64,000 nucleotides of DNA, from NCBI GenBank assembly GCA_036867785.1, contig CP145410.1, positions 1 through 64,000 of the forward strand. The letters run 5' to 3'. This stretch comes from Plasmodiophora brassicae (taxonomy: Eukaryota > Endomyxa: Phytomyxea > Phytomyxea > Plasmodiophorida). Made by a program: the position numbers and the translations under genes. Position 1 is the stretch's first letter; each line of letters opens with the position of its first letter. A model generated the notes under the pieces. The model did no database searches. It was not told the DNA's origin and worked only from the letters and a program-made list of their open reading frames with translations. Shown piece after piece: positions 1 through 10,431 of the stretch.

Positions 1-393
1 CCCTAAAAACCCTAAAACCCTAAAAACCCTAAAACCCTAAACCCTAAAAACCCTAAAACCCTAAAACCCTAAAACCCTAAAAACCCTAAAAAACCCTAAA
101 ACCCTAAAACCCTAAAACCCTAAAACCCTAAAACCCTAAAACCCTAAAACCCTAAAACCCTAAAACCCTAAAACCCTAAAACCCTAAAACCCTAAAACCC
201 TAAAACCCTAAAACCCTAAAACCCTAAAACCCTAAAACCCTAAAACCCTAAAACCCTAAAACCCTAAAACCCTAAAACCCTAAAACCCTAAAACCCTAAA
301 ACCCTAAAACCCTAAAACCCTAAAACCCTAAAAAAACCCTAAAACCCCTAAAAAACCCTAAAACCCTAAAAAACCCTAAAACCCTAAAACCCT
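1..393. repeat. Telomeric repeat array, (CCCTAAAA)n
   Basis: Near-continuous array of the 8-mer CCCTAAAA, the C-rich strand of a TTTTAGGG telomere. Units with an altered number of A (CCCTAAAAA, CCCTAAA, CCCTAAAAAA) cluster at both ends of the array, while the middle (about 75-330) is nearly perfect. This marks the left end of a linear chromosome. The C-rich strand reads 5' to 3' inward, as expected at a left end. Confidence 0.98.
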
Positions 394-3240
394 AAGATAA
401 CCTCCAGTCGAACTTCATACGGCCGTCGCGTTCATCTGCCGGCGCGCCGATCCTTTTCGCGAAGAAGAAGGATGGTTCGTTACGGCTTTGCGTTGATTAC
501 CGAGGCCTGAACTCGGTCACCGTGAAGAACCGTTACCCACTTCCGCTCATCGACCAGCTGCTTTCGACACTCGGTCAAGCAACGGTCTTCTCCAAGATCG
601 ACCTTCGAAGTGCGTACAACCAGATCCGCATTCGCGAAGGTGACGAATGGAAGACAGCATTCCGGACACCGTACGGATTGTTCGAGTACCTGGTTATGCC
701 CTTCGGGCTTGCCAACGCCCCGGCATCCTTTCAAGCCTTCATGAACGAGACATTCAGCGACTTCATTGACCGTTTCGTTGTTGTTTACCTTGACGACATC
801 TTGATTTTCTCCAAGAATGCTGAGGAACATGAACAGCACGTGCGTTTGGTGCTCGAACGTCTACGCTCCGCGCGCCTGACGGCCAAACTGTCTAAGTGCT
901 TGTTCGACGCACCGGAGGTCGAATTCCTCGGCTACTTAGTGTCCAAGGACGGCCTCCGGTTGGATCCCAGCCGAGTAGACACAATACTCGCGTGGGCCCC
1001 GCCGCGTGACCTCCACGGGCTGCAAGTCTTCCTTGGGTTCGCCAACTTCTACCGAAAGTTCATCCCGCATTTCGCGGAGATCGCACTTCCCTTGACGAAC
1101 CTTACTCGCGGGGAAACCGAATTTATCTGGAACGAGACTGCTTCGACCGCCTTCGCAACTCTGAAGAGCGCGTTCACACGCGCTCCGGTCCTCGCCCACT
1201 TCGATCCTAGCGTGCCGTGCGAGATTGAAACGGATGCCTCCGACTTCGCCATTGCCATGGTCCTCTCACAACGGGGCCGTGACGGGGACTTACACCCTCT
1301 GGCGTTCTTTTCGAGGAAACTGGACCCCGCTGAGATCCGATATGCGGTCTACGACAAAGAGCTCCTGGCCGTTGTTGCGTCCTTCGAGAAATGGCGCCAG
1401 TTCCTGGATTCGGATGAACATCAGACACTTGTGCACAGCGACCACCGCAACCTCAAGTACTTCATGACGACCCACAAGCTTAATCCGCGCCAAATCCGAT
1501 GGTCCCAACTGCTTAGCGGCTTCGACTTCATGATTCAGCACCGACCGGGCCGCTTGCACGGTAAACCTGACGCCTTGACGCGCCGCCCGGAGTACGTCCC
1601 GACGGCGTCTGAAGAAGGCATCCTGCAACAATCTCTCCAACTGCTCCCGCTTCATCGCCTAGTTCCGTCCCCCGTGGTGGACGCGTTCACCGTCCACGCG
1701 GAGGCGGCTCCGTCCGAGCCTCTCCTAGACCGTATCCGACGACACCAAGCGAGTGATCCGTTCGTCGCCAAGATTGCCGGTCTGCTCGACCGACCTCAAG
1801 GTAGGAAGTATTGCCTGAGAGACGGCCTCCTGTACAAAGGACGCTCCTTGGTCGTCTCCGGAGACGAATGCAAGATCGAGATCCTCCGGCAACTCCACGA
1901 TAATAGGGCCTCTGGTCACTTTGGTATCCGCAAAACGCTTGGGCTTGTCCAGCGTGAATTTTGGTGGCCTGGCATGAGGGCCTTCGTCAAACTGTACGTC
2001 TCATCCTGCGACATTTGTCAGAGAAGCAAGTCTCCGCGCCACAAACCGTCCGGGCTCCTGCTGCCTCTTCCCTTGCCGAGTTCTCTGTGGTCATCGATCT
2101 CAATGGATCTAATTGTCAAGCTTCCAGTTTCCGACGGCTACGATTCGGTCCTCGTCGTCGTCGACCGGTTTTCGAAAATGGCCCACTTCATTCCGTGCAA
2201 GGAGACCCTCACAGCGGTCGAGCTGTCCGACCTGTTTTTGCAGCAGATATTCCGCCTGCATGGCCTACCGGACGACATCGTCTCCGACCGGGGGCCCCAG
2301 TTCGTGTCGGCCTTCTGGAAGCACTTACTGGACCGTCTTGGTATCCAACGGAACTTGTCTTCATCCCGGCACCCGGAATCCGACGGCCAGACGGAACGCG
2401 TGAACCAGATCCTCGAACAATACTTACGCTGCTATGTTAGCTACATGCAGGACGACTGGCTGCAACTTCTGCCTATGGCCGAGTTCGCGTACAACAACGC
2501 CGACCATTCGGCCACCGGCATGTCGCCGTTTTTCGCCAACTACGGGTTTCATCCAAGGGTGACGGAGCCTCGACCCAGGAATGGCCAAGTCTGTAACCCA
2601 GCCGCCGATGAGCGTGCCGAATTCCTTGAGAAGGTTCGCCGCTACTTGAAGGGCCAACTGCAACGGGCGGTCGACGCTATGAAGCGCTCTGCGGATCGCC
2701 GTCGCCGCGAACCACCACCACTGCAGGTGGGCGATCTCGTCATGCTCAGGCGTGGAACCTTATCGACTGGCCGCCCGTGCGGGAAACTGGATGACCGTCT
2801 GCTGGGACCCTTCCAAGTTGTTCGCACAGTTAACCCCGTCGCATACGAAGTGAAGCTGCCTCCTACCTCGCGCCTACATAACGTCTTCCATGTGTCACAG
2901 CTGGAACCGTATACGCCTAATGTCCTTCCACATCGCCAACAGCCACCGCCGCCGCCCATTGTATTGGAAGATGACGACCAGCCCCTGTTCATCGTTAAGT
3001 CGATCTTGGATTCCCGATACCGGTCGGGGCGGTTGCAATATCTCATAGATTGGGAAGGATACTCCCCGTCCGATCGCACCTGGGAACCCGCGGGCAATCT
3101 CCATGGGACAGGAGGCCTGGACCAAGCGATTGCTGAATTTCATGCTCGATATCCCGATAAACCTGGCCCTCGCTCCCGAAACCGGCGGAGACCCAATCGC
3201 TAGAAGAGGACTATTCTGTGATAACTGAATAAATCCCGAA
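394..3240 (+). mobile_element. Ty3/gypsy chromovirus, incomplete, abutting the telomere
   Basis: Fossil LTR retrotransposon of the Ty3/gypsy chromovirus group. One long pol frame is visible (about 420-3203). In order it carries reverse transcriptase (YLDD box), RNase H, an integrase zinc-binding region, the integrase core, and a C-terminal chromodomain ([12 protein letters not shown]...YLIDWEGY). Gag, protease and a 5' LTR are absent because the element meets telomeric repeats at its left end. A 3' LTR may begin near 3217, where TGTGATAAC follows a purine-rich stretch, but no second LTR is present to confirm it. The element is broken (about one visible break, loss of its left part); the retained part looks whole, which suggests recent insertion. 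The chromodomain is known in this group to guide insertion to particular chromatin. Confidence 0.93.
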
Positions 3241-4359
3241 CCCCGCGACGGACTTCGCCAGTCCGTCAAAGCGTTCGTTGCATCAGCTTGCCTGATCGTG
3301 ACAGCGTTCGCATGTCGATCGACGGTAACGGGCGATGGCGGGCGCTGCCGTGCTGGACGATCTGCAGGGGGGCAGCTGCCTCTCGACAGGCAGACGGGGA
3401 CCTCGGCGAGGCCTTTGTTTGTTCGGCCCGCCATCGTCGCATGGTGCAGGACAGAGGCGCGCGCGACTGATTGCAGCGATCGGCGGACGTCCAGGTCGCC
3501 GCCTCAGCTGAGAAGCATTCCGGCGCAACGCTGGACCAGCCCGCCTAGACACGACGACAGCTGCCCTGCAGGTGCTCATGCTGGACGGACGACGGCAGGC
3601 GACGGCAGGTGTGTCCTGCCCAGCGTGTTAGAGGGCCTGCGCGCCTGTGCATCAGACGACAACATGTACCAGTGCTGCAAGTGCAGGGCATTCACAAAGA
3701 CAGATCGGCATGTCGCCAGGCGTCCAGCAGGACGCGGTGGGATCGTCGTGGGTCCGGCGGGCCGTGCCGCTTATCTGCGGCGCCGTCGCCGCGGGAGCAG
3801 GCACGGCAGACAGGCGCGTCAGGGTGTCGACGACCTGCGAGGTGCGAGGCCGAACACAACGGCGTGTCCGGCGGGCGTGTACGACGATGCAGTGGGCGGC
3901 GTCGGCGACCGGCAGCGTCGGCGACCGGCAGCGTCGGCGACCGGCAGCGTCGGCGACCGGCAGCGTCGTCGGTCGCGCTGGCGACACCCACCATGGAGTC
4001 GACGCCTGCTTCACGTTGATCGGCGTGTACATCAACGACGTATACCGTCCTCCAACGGGCATGCGCGTCGTGACGTCATCATGCAAGGGACGTCGGAGGA
4101 CGGCGTACGCTCCATGATGTATCGCATCCGCCCAGGCGCCGGGACCGCCTGCAAAAAATCATGTCGGTCATATTTTGGGAACCGCTCGCCGGTTTTTTGC
4201 CTAAGCCAGACCAGGCGGACCCCTGTCATCTCCAACATGCCGTTCAGGAGAAATGCCAATTTGGGGGGCTTGCAGCCAAACGAGTCCTAAATATAGTAAG
4301 GCGCGAGAAAGTCCGTGTCCGCTCCAAATTCACCAACGTCATTGTTGACGAACCGTGCG
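3241..4359. other. Gene-poor subtelomeric spacer
   Basis: About 1.1 kb between the retroelement and the first small gene. It has overlapping open frames on both strands, but their residue composition (Arg, Ala, Gly, Cys) looks like GC-rich noise and I see no domain. It contains the 16-bp tandem repeat annotated separately. It may include the unrecognised remainder of a 3' LTR. Confidence 0.6.
3901..3968. repeat. 16-bp tandem repeat, about 4.3 copies
   Basis: The unit GTCGGCGACCGGCAGC is repeated without interruption slightly more than four times. A 16-bp period is not a multiple of three, so the repeat changes reading frame at each unit, which argues against it being coding. Confidence 0.9.
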
Positions 4360-5061
4360 ATGCGCTTTGAACAGGTCGTGCTGCTGGCGACTGGCGTTGC
4401 GCTTTCCGCGTGCCTTCACAGTGCTCGCGGAGCGGGTCTGGCCGGTGGAATGGTCACATCCGCGGCGTCCTATACGCTGTGCCGCATTGTATCGGGTCCT
4501 CGCCTGCCGGCAAGGTACACCCTGCCTGGCAATGGTCGCGTCCCCGCACACCTCTGTCAGAATCAGGTCATCAACGCCATCGTGCGTGCGGATCAACGAA
4601 TCGTCCGCGAGCAGCGACATGCGAAAGACCCGCAGGAAGCACGACGGTTGGCGGCCGGCCGTCTCGAGTTCCTGAACGACATTCGCATTGTGTTCGGTGC
4701 CAATGCCAGTTGCGCATTGGAACAGGAAAATTACGTCAGGTTCAATGAGACCCTGATGCGTGGGGACAATTTGGCACCAACGACGCTGGCCGACGAGGCG
4801 CCGTCGCGCTCCGTCCGGATTCGTCGCCAGCTGACACAGGCGGCGACGTTTGCCCTGTCCGTAATGGCCGGGAGTGCGACCTACGCTGCGCTGCAGGATC
4901 GATACGGGTTGATAGTGTCGATCTTGACTGCGACTGCATCCGGGGCGGCCGCCTGTAAATTGGACGGGGTCCTCAACCGTCGACTGTACGCGTTCCAGGA
5001 GTCCGTGTCCCGTATTGTGAAATGGTCCAATCTCGATGATGTGTTTCGCCGCCAATCCTAA
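4360..5061 (+). CDS. Small membrane or secreted protein, unidentified
   Basis: I do not recognise this gene. The ATG at 4360 is preferred over an in-frame ATG at 4315 because it starts a hydrophobic leader resembling a signal peptide or anchor (MRFEQVVLLATGVALSACLH). The protein would be about 233 residues. Two further hydrophobic stretches lie in the C-terminal half (around ATFALSVMAGSATYAAL and IVSILTATASGAAACKL), so it may be an integral membrane protein. The middle is charged and helix-prone. A consensus AATAAA lies at 5079-5084, just after the stop. It is the most telomere-proximal plausible gene, and such positions often hold fast-evolving genes. No introns are needed. Confidence 0.55.
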   Translation: MRFEQVVLLATGVALSACLHSARGAGLAGGMVTSAASYTLCRIVSGPRLPARYTLPGNGRVPAHLCQNQVINAIVRADQRIVREQRHAKDPQEARRLAAGRLEFLNDIRIVFGANASCALEQENYVRFNETLMRGDNLAPTTLADEAPSRSVRIRRQLTQAATFALSVMAGSATYAALQDRYGLIVSILTATASGAAACKLDGVLNRRLYAFQESVSRIVKWSNLDDVFRRQS

Positions 5062-5701
5062 CTGGACGCAAGAACGCAATAAACAGCTTTGTGATCTGTC
5101 TTCGACTGCCCGTGTTTCCATATTTACGTTATGTGCCTCTAGTTTCTCTGTCGGCAATGCCCGGGTGCATCTGCGGCGAACAGCGCGCTGTCCTTCGTTG
5201 CACTCCATGGGTCTGTACGTACACGATGGTCTTATCGATCTTGGTGGCGGTGCGAATGCTCTCCACCCGAGACGAACCGGGGGCCTGGCCGGCTAGACGA
5301 CGACAGGGCACCGATCTGCTTCGACGGTTCTCGGCGCTGGTTTCGTCCGCCGTCGTACGCGTCTGTCGTCACCGGTCGACGACGTAGTGGCATTGCTCAC
5401 TCGCACCGGGTGTGGCCGGCACAAGGTGCCTACGTCGCCGAGCGCGTTCGAATTTCGCCTGCCCAACTGGACTCGCACGTACCAGGGCGTCGACGTCGCT
5501 CTTGGGACCTGGGCGCATGGCCGGGTGAAACAGTCGACGACGTGAACACTTCTCGAGATGGAGTCAGTTCTGCTGTGGCCGCCGGCCGAAGTTTCTGTCG
5601 TAGACGTAGCCCCAATTTTGATAACTGTCCAGAGCCAGCCGGGCCCTGCGTGCATGTTTGTCGCCAGGCGAACGTGGAAACGAGGTCGCGGAAGAGCTCG
5701 C
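5062..5701. other. No clear gene; may hold the end of the carbonic anhydrase relic
   Basis: Short overlapping frames on both strands with no convincing domain. Minus-strand translation downstream of the carbonic anhydrase-like exons contains scraps (for example STPWYVRVQL) that could be the end of that gene, but I could not connect them. Confidence 0.4.
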
Positions 5702-6382
5702 ACTGCCGTTGACGGCTGGAAGCGCTACCGAACTATCTCCAGTCCTGCCCCTTCAATCAGTGGGTCCACGTTCAGGAGAGGTGCTAGGGTGCTTCCCGTG
5801 GATCGTAGCGCCGTCCCGCTGATGATGACCGTCAGCTTTGTCAGTCTGTTCCGGGTTTGCGATCTCCTCGTCAGTTTCGTCAAACAGGAGGCCGGCGACC
5901 ACGAGCCGCGCCCGGCTGCTCCCGAGCCTTGTACAATCTGCCGAACCTCATATCGAAGTGGACCATGTGTCACCATCGCCGAAGCTCGCTCGTGGATGGT
6001 TTGTTCGTTGCCTTGGACGTCGGGGGCGTTGCCATAGTGGATGTGGGTAGCGGCCAGGCGGAGGTGGGCGTTCGGCGACCCAGGAACGCCACGGTCCATC
6101 GGTGTGAGATGACCGGACGTCCAGCTCGATCGTTCGTCCAGTGTTGATGAGTTCGCCTTCGAGGACCGCCTTTTTCTTCTGCCCAGGTACATGGCAGATC
6201 TCGACCCATGGTCTTGTCCACGATCACGTTGCGTAGAGGACGATAGGCGACTGGCGACGTCCGCCGCATTGCGAGTTCGGCAACATCGACCAGGAGTCCT
6301 GGTCGAGGAACGTAAAGCTGCCGATTTCCCCGACAGCGACCGACACGAGGCCGGCCACGAAAATGGACAGGACCCGGTTCAT
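5702..6382 (-). pseudogene. Alpha-carbonic anhydrase-like gene, probably decayed
   Basis: The ATG at 6382 starts a signal-peptide-like exon (6242-6382; MNRVLSIFVAGLVSVAVG) followed by W..LPNSQCGGRRQSPI, the typical N-terminal signature of secreted alpha-carbonic anhydrases. A second exon starting near 6178 after a GGGCAG acceptor gives VLEGELINTGRTIELDV, matching the NNGH-type strand. Next comes HLRLAATHIHYG, equivalent to the zinc-binding HFHWG, but in a different frame with no intron site between. A later exon gives ARLVVAGLLFDETDEE, matching the following beta strand. The third zinc histidine and the TTPPC region are not clearly present. Alpha-carbonic anhydrases hydrate CO2 using a zinc ion held by three histidines. 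The frame change and missing tail suggest a pseudogene; a sequencing indel plus unseen introns is the alternative. Confidence 0.5.
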
Positions 6383-6768
6383 GAGGTAGCGGGCGATTAT
6401 CTCTTGGGGCAGTTCAGACGATCACCCGCCGTTGTCGAGGTTGATCGACTCTGACTTCCTCGGATGGACGCCGCTGTGCCACGACTCGGGATCGACGTCG
6501 ACGGCGTCGGAAGGCAGCGCCGAAATGGGAAACGATTCGTCTGTGCCGTGCCCATCGCACAGGCCAACATCCGGGATGGTGGCACGTGCCCGGTGCAGGA
6601 CGGCAAAGGCATGCACCGCTCTAGATACCGCTGAGGCTGATCGTGTATACTAGGAAAGCATCGATTGTTTCGCGACTAATCAACGTTGACACTCTGCGAT
6701 ACGAATGCCACGCGGCACCTGTCAGCTCGGCAGCGAATACCACTTGTCAAGGAAGCCAAATTAACGTT
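6383..6768. other. Intergenic, no gene seen
   Basis: Upstream region of the carbonic anhydrase-like gene and downstream of the minus-strand phosphate transporter. I see no conserved reading frame or repeat. Confidence 0.6.
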
Positions 6769-8085
6769 TTATACGAACAATCGAGCGAAGGTGAGTACGA
6801 TCAGCGAAAAGGCGGCGGAGGCGGGCAGAGTGACGACCCAGGACATTGCGATCTTCTTCAGCGTTTGCTTGTTGACTTTGTCGGCACCCTCGACAAGAGC
6901 GAGTCCGGTGATGGCACCGATCAAGCAATGCGTCGTGCTGACACTAATGCCCAGTATGGATGCGGTCAGTACGGTCAGAGCTGTGGCCAGCTGAGCAGCA
7001 AACCCTCTGGAATAGGTCAAACGCGTAATGCGCTCACCAATCGTAGCCATAACCTTGTACCCGTAGGTGCCCAGGCCAAGTACAATGCCGAGACCGCCGG
7101 CCACCAGGATCCATAACGGGACCGGATCCATGCCATTAGCTGACCCCGTAGTGAATACCTCGACAATGGCTGCGAACGGTCCGATCGAGTTCGACACGTC
7201 ATTGCTGCCGTGCGCGAACGATACGACACAGGCCGTCACAATCATCAACCGAATGAACATGGCCTCACATGCCTCCACAGGCGATGCCGCATCTGACGCG
7301 ATCGGATCGGGCCCGGGGCCAACCAGTTCGAACAGGGACCCAGCCGAGTTGCCGGGCTGCATCTTGGCCAGCGCCACAACCAGAACGAAGACGACCAGCG
7401 AAGCGACCAGACAGGCGGCGGGCTTCAGGCGCAATACAGCAGGACCCGCAGCCGTCAGGAACCCGGTCAGCGTACTCAGGGTGAAGGCCCAAAAGTACGG
7501 GATCATGATCGATGCCGCTCGGGTTGGCCTGGGATCCCTGCAACCGCACCAGATGTCAGAAATAGAGAATCGGACAGCAGGGACAAAGCGGACGGACATG
7601 AGGATGCCTCGGTGAATGGTGCTGAAGACGGCGTAGGCGATGACGGCGCCGAGGAGCGGCGATACGACCCAGGAGACGACAATGGTCGACAATATGCCGA
7701 CATTTAATGCGGATGGGCAGACGACCAGGCCTAGACCGACCAGCGACCCGATCATGGAGTGCGATGTAGAGACAGGCAACGCGTAGATGGTGGCGATGAG
7801 GAGCCACAGAAACGCGCCGGCCAGTGTGCAGAACATAACCAGGCAGTATGTGAACGCTGACCCAGCCTCATCGGGTGCGATGATGCCTTTTGAAATGGTT
7901 GTCGCCACATCGCCGCCCAGCAATGCGCCCGAGAATTCGCAGACGGCGCCGATCAGAATCGCCTGACGTACCGTGATGGCCTTGGATCCAACAGCGGTGC
8001 CCAGCGCATTAGACACGTCCTGCGCGCCGATGGCCCATGCCATACAGAGCGCAACGACGCCCGACAGGGCCAGCAGGACCAGCAT
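6769..8085 (-). CDS. PiT-family inorganic phosphate transporter
   Basis: Intronless, 438 residues. Both PiT (PHO-4) signature repeats are visible: near the N-terminus GAQDVSNALGTAVGSK, and in the second half FAHGSNDVSNSIGPFA. About ten hydrophobic membrane segments are arranged as two related halves around a short hydrophilic loop with a Pro/Asp-rich segment (PGPDPIASDAASP). This family carries phosphate into the cell with sodium or protons, and the tandem GANDVAN-type motifs form the substrate site. The length fits the shorter fungal or protist members, with a reduced central loop. The start is the first ATG and places the first membrane helix directly at the N-terminus. It is well separated from its neighbours and looks functional. 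Confidence 0.95.
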   Translation of the reverse strand: MLVLLALSGVVALCMAWAIGAQDVSNALGTAVGSKAITVRQAILIGAVCEFSGALLGGDVATTISKGIIAPDEAGSAFTYCLVMFCTLAGAFLWLLIATIYALPVSTSHSMIGSLVGLGLVVCPSALNVGILSTIVVSWVVSPLLGAVIAYAVFSTIHRGILMSVRFVPAVRFSISDIWCGCRDPRPTRAASIMIPYFWAFTLSTLTGFLTAAGPAVLRLKPAACLVASLVVFVLVVALAKMQPGNSAGSLFELVGPGPDPIASDAASPVEACEAMFIRLMIVTACVVSFAHGSNDVSNSIGPFAAIVEVFTTGSANGMDPVPLWILVAGGLGIVLGLGTYGYKVMATIGERITRLTYSRGFAAQLATALTVLTASILGISVSTTHCLIGAITGLALVEGADKVNKQTLKKIAMSWVVTLPASAAFSLIVLTFARLFV

Positions 8086-8474
8086 CGGGCCAGGGGATCG
8101 GGCCCAGGTCCCGCGCGCTCAGAATCAGATCAACTGAACAGGCAGCGCAATGCGCGGACCCGGACGCGGCCACCCACACACAGACACGTCATCTGAATAG
8201 GTATGTCGTCACACACCAGGCCGTGAACCGCAACCCGCTACTGGTCTCTATAGTCGGTCCATTCGAGACCAACATATGGAATCACGAACGCAGGGGCACG
8301 AAGCTGCGTTCGAGGCGTTGGGGATCGGGGGAAGGGGGCGGCGCCCACCCCCGACCGACTCAGTGTCAGCGACGGACCCGAGCTGCAGCGGCCAAAAAGC
8401 CCGCACCGGCGGAAAGTGCGCCACACAACGGCGCAGGTCACCTGCACTGATCCAGCTCGCTAACGGGCGGGCCG

Positions 8475-10373
8475 ATGGACGGTCGGCGTCGCCTCTACGT
8501 GCATTATGGGGCGTCGCGCAAGTTCGTCCAGGTCGTCCACAAGGGCGACACGGTGACGGACCTCTGCTGGACGATCGCGTCCAAGGCCGCCGTCCTATAC
8601 GGGGAATCTGCGCGAGGCAGCTGCGTTCGCGCTATCCGTGATCGCCATGGGTTCGACGTTGATCCTGACGATATCGTGTCCGACCTGTTTCAAGACGGCG
8701 ATCACGTCTACGTCCACGACGACTGTTTGGCTGTCCGCGTGGCGGATGGTTTGCCCAGGAAACGCCCGAAATGTGACAGCCAACGACATGGTCTCCCTGA
8801 TACAGCGGAACGTCTCGCCGCGTCGGAAAGGGCATCGTCAACCCACAGTGCCTTGGCGCGGGATTCAGCGCAACTCGACCCGAGGGATATGTCACCTGTG
8901 TCTGCGCCTGCATTGCATGAGCGGCGCGCTGCCCAGTCCGACTCCCCTGCTGATCAGTTGCCATATATGCAACCGTTGCCAGCCGCCGTCCCTGTTCCTT
9001 CGTTCGATGTCCCCTCTGGCAACACCATCGCCAATCGGAGCGTCGTTGATGATGTCGTCACTGGTACGGGCAACAAGCAGAATGTTATGGATAAGGATGA
9101 CGTGGGCGAACGCGACGTTGACCATCATGGCACTTCGAACGTCGACATGGACAATCGGGAGGATGATAGTGACGACGAGGACGATGATAACGGCAAGAGC
9201 GATGTCGAAGAAGACGTTGCAAGCGACGACGAAGAGGAGCAGAAGGGCATACAGGACAGGTCGCAGGATGGCGACGAAGACGACAGCGTCGAAATCATCG
9301 AAGATCGGGAACCCGTGTCACCACCTGCTTCGCCTATGACGCCTACGAGACCCTGCACGTCGGTGGACTCGGTTTCGGATGCGCATATCGTCGATGGCGT
9401 ATATGCCCGCGCCGATGCTGATGCGGCCAGCCAGACGGACACGTCTGATGATGACAGCAGCACCGTATCGTCGTCCAGCGCATTGTCTTCATCGCCTGTC
9501 GAGGAGAGTGGTGATGATCAAAGCCGCTGTGACACCGACCACGCCAGCGGGCTCGCGTCAAGGTCGATGATGAGCTGTCCTAACGATGAGGGTGTACCAG
9601 TCTCTGATATCGCCGTCGATCCCGATAACGACTCGTCATCGTCGTCGTCATCATCCAGCGACAGCTGTAGCAGTGGCGACGACGATTCGGACAGCGACGT
9701 GGACGAAGACGAGGGCGTGCGGCCGCCTTCTGACAACGGCCAGGGCGCTGACGCGGGATCGGCACCTAGGGCAGACCGTGAGCAAGTTGGGAAGGCGGGT
9801 TCAGCAACGGCGAATACGTCTGGGAGTGACAGCGATTCGTCGTCGTCGTCGTCGTCATCGTCGAGTAGCGGACATGACAGTGGCCCCGTGGAGAGCGCTC
9901 AAGCGGGTGGATCCCCTGTGGAATTCGGCGAGTTTCGCGCCCTGGTGAACAAGAAGGCACAGGGCCCGCGCCAGTCGACGTCAGCTGCAGGTGCCACGCT
10001 AGTCGCGTCCCTGGCGCGAGGCACGGGGACGCACAAGGCACTCGTTCACGCCGACTACCGATCATCAGCAGCCCCCGCGACGTCACCAAAGCAGCAGCCA
10101 TCGTCGTCCTCGTCCTCGTCTTCGTCGGCCTCATCGGGTGCGACTGATGCTGGCGGTCAGCAGCAGCAGCCAGGCTCGCCTGCTCCTCAGCCGATGCGCC
10201 AGTCTGTGAATCTAGCGTTCCAGGCACTCGCCGCCGTTGCGGCGCCGGACGCAGCAAACAGCAGCGGGCAGCGAGCGACACGCAGGAACAGACATCGTCC
10301 CAAGCAACGCGCCGTGCCAGCGGACAAGACAACGATTGCATCCGTGCTTAACGCCAGAACAGCCGCAAAGTAG
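8475..10373 (+). CDS. Acidic Ser-rich protein with an N-terminal ubiquitin-like-fold candidate domain
   Basis: Intronless, 632 residues. Residues 1-85 look folded (RRLYVHYGASRKFVQVVHKG ... DDIVSDLFQDGDHVYVHDD). The rest is low complexity: long Asp/Glu runs (about 225-285), Ser clusters next to acidic runs (about 380-420, 445-475, 535-560) and Gln runs. The C-terminus is basic (RATRRNRHRPKQRAVPADK). The alternation of acidic-Ser blocks resembles nucleolar chaperones of the Nopp140/SRP40 type, and the N-terminal layout recalls coilin's N-terminus; both are inferences. The same N-terminal domain occurs in the protein at 48668-49585. The Ser-acidic blocks would suit casein kinase 2. Its end lies 58 bp from the convergent ICMT gene. 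Confidence 0.85.
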   Translation: MDGRRRLYVHYGASRKFVQVVHKGDTVTDLCWTIASKAAVLYGESARGSCVRAIRDRHGFDVDPDDIVSDLFQDGDHVYVHDDCLAVRVADGLPRKRPKCDSQRHGLPDTAERLAASERASSTHSALARDSAQLDPRDMSPVSAPALHERRAAQSDSPADQLPYMQPLPAAVPVPSFDVPSGNTIANRSVVDDVVTGTGNKQNVMDKDDVGERDVDHHGTSNVDMDNREDDSDDEDDDNGKSDVEEDVASDDEEEQKGIQDRSQDGDEDDSVEIIEDREPVSPPASPMTPTRPCTSVDSVSDAHIVDGVYARADADAASQTDTSDDDSSTVSSSSALSSSPVEESGDDQSRCDTDHASGLASRSMMSCPNDEGVPVSDIAVDPDNDSSSSSSSSSDSCSSGDDDSDSDVDEDEGVRPPSDNGQGADAGSAPRADREQVGKAGSATANTSGSDSDSSSSSSSSSSSGHDSGPVESAQAGGSPVEFGEFRALVNKKAQGPRQSTSAAGATLVASLARGTGTHKALVHADYRSSAAPATSPKQQPSSSSSSSSSASSGATDAGGQQQQPGSPAPQPMRQSVNLAFQALAAVAAPDAANSSGQRATRRNRHRPKQRAVPADKTTIASVLNARTAAK

Positions 10374-10431
10374 AACCAGCCGTTGTCGAGATAAACCAGT
10401 CGGCCTGGGTGCTATGTATTGGCGGGAACGA

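Noticed and set aside
3298-4290. 330-residue plus-strand open frame after the retroelement
   Set aside because: Composition is Arg/Ala/Gly/Cys noise, it runs through the 16-bp repeat, and overlapping frames on both strands are equally long.
9825-10135. TCG/GTC runs as independent microsatellites
   Set aside because: They encode Ser tracts inside the open acidic Ser-rich protein and keep its frame.
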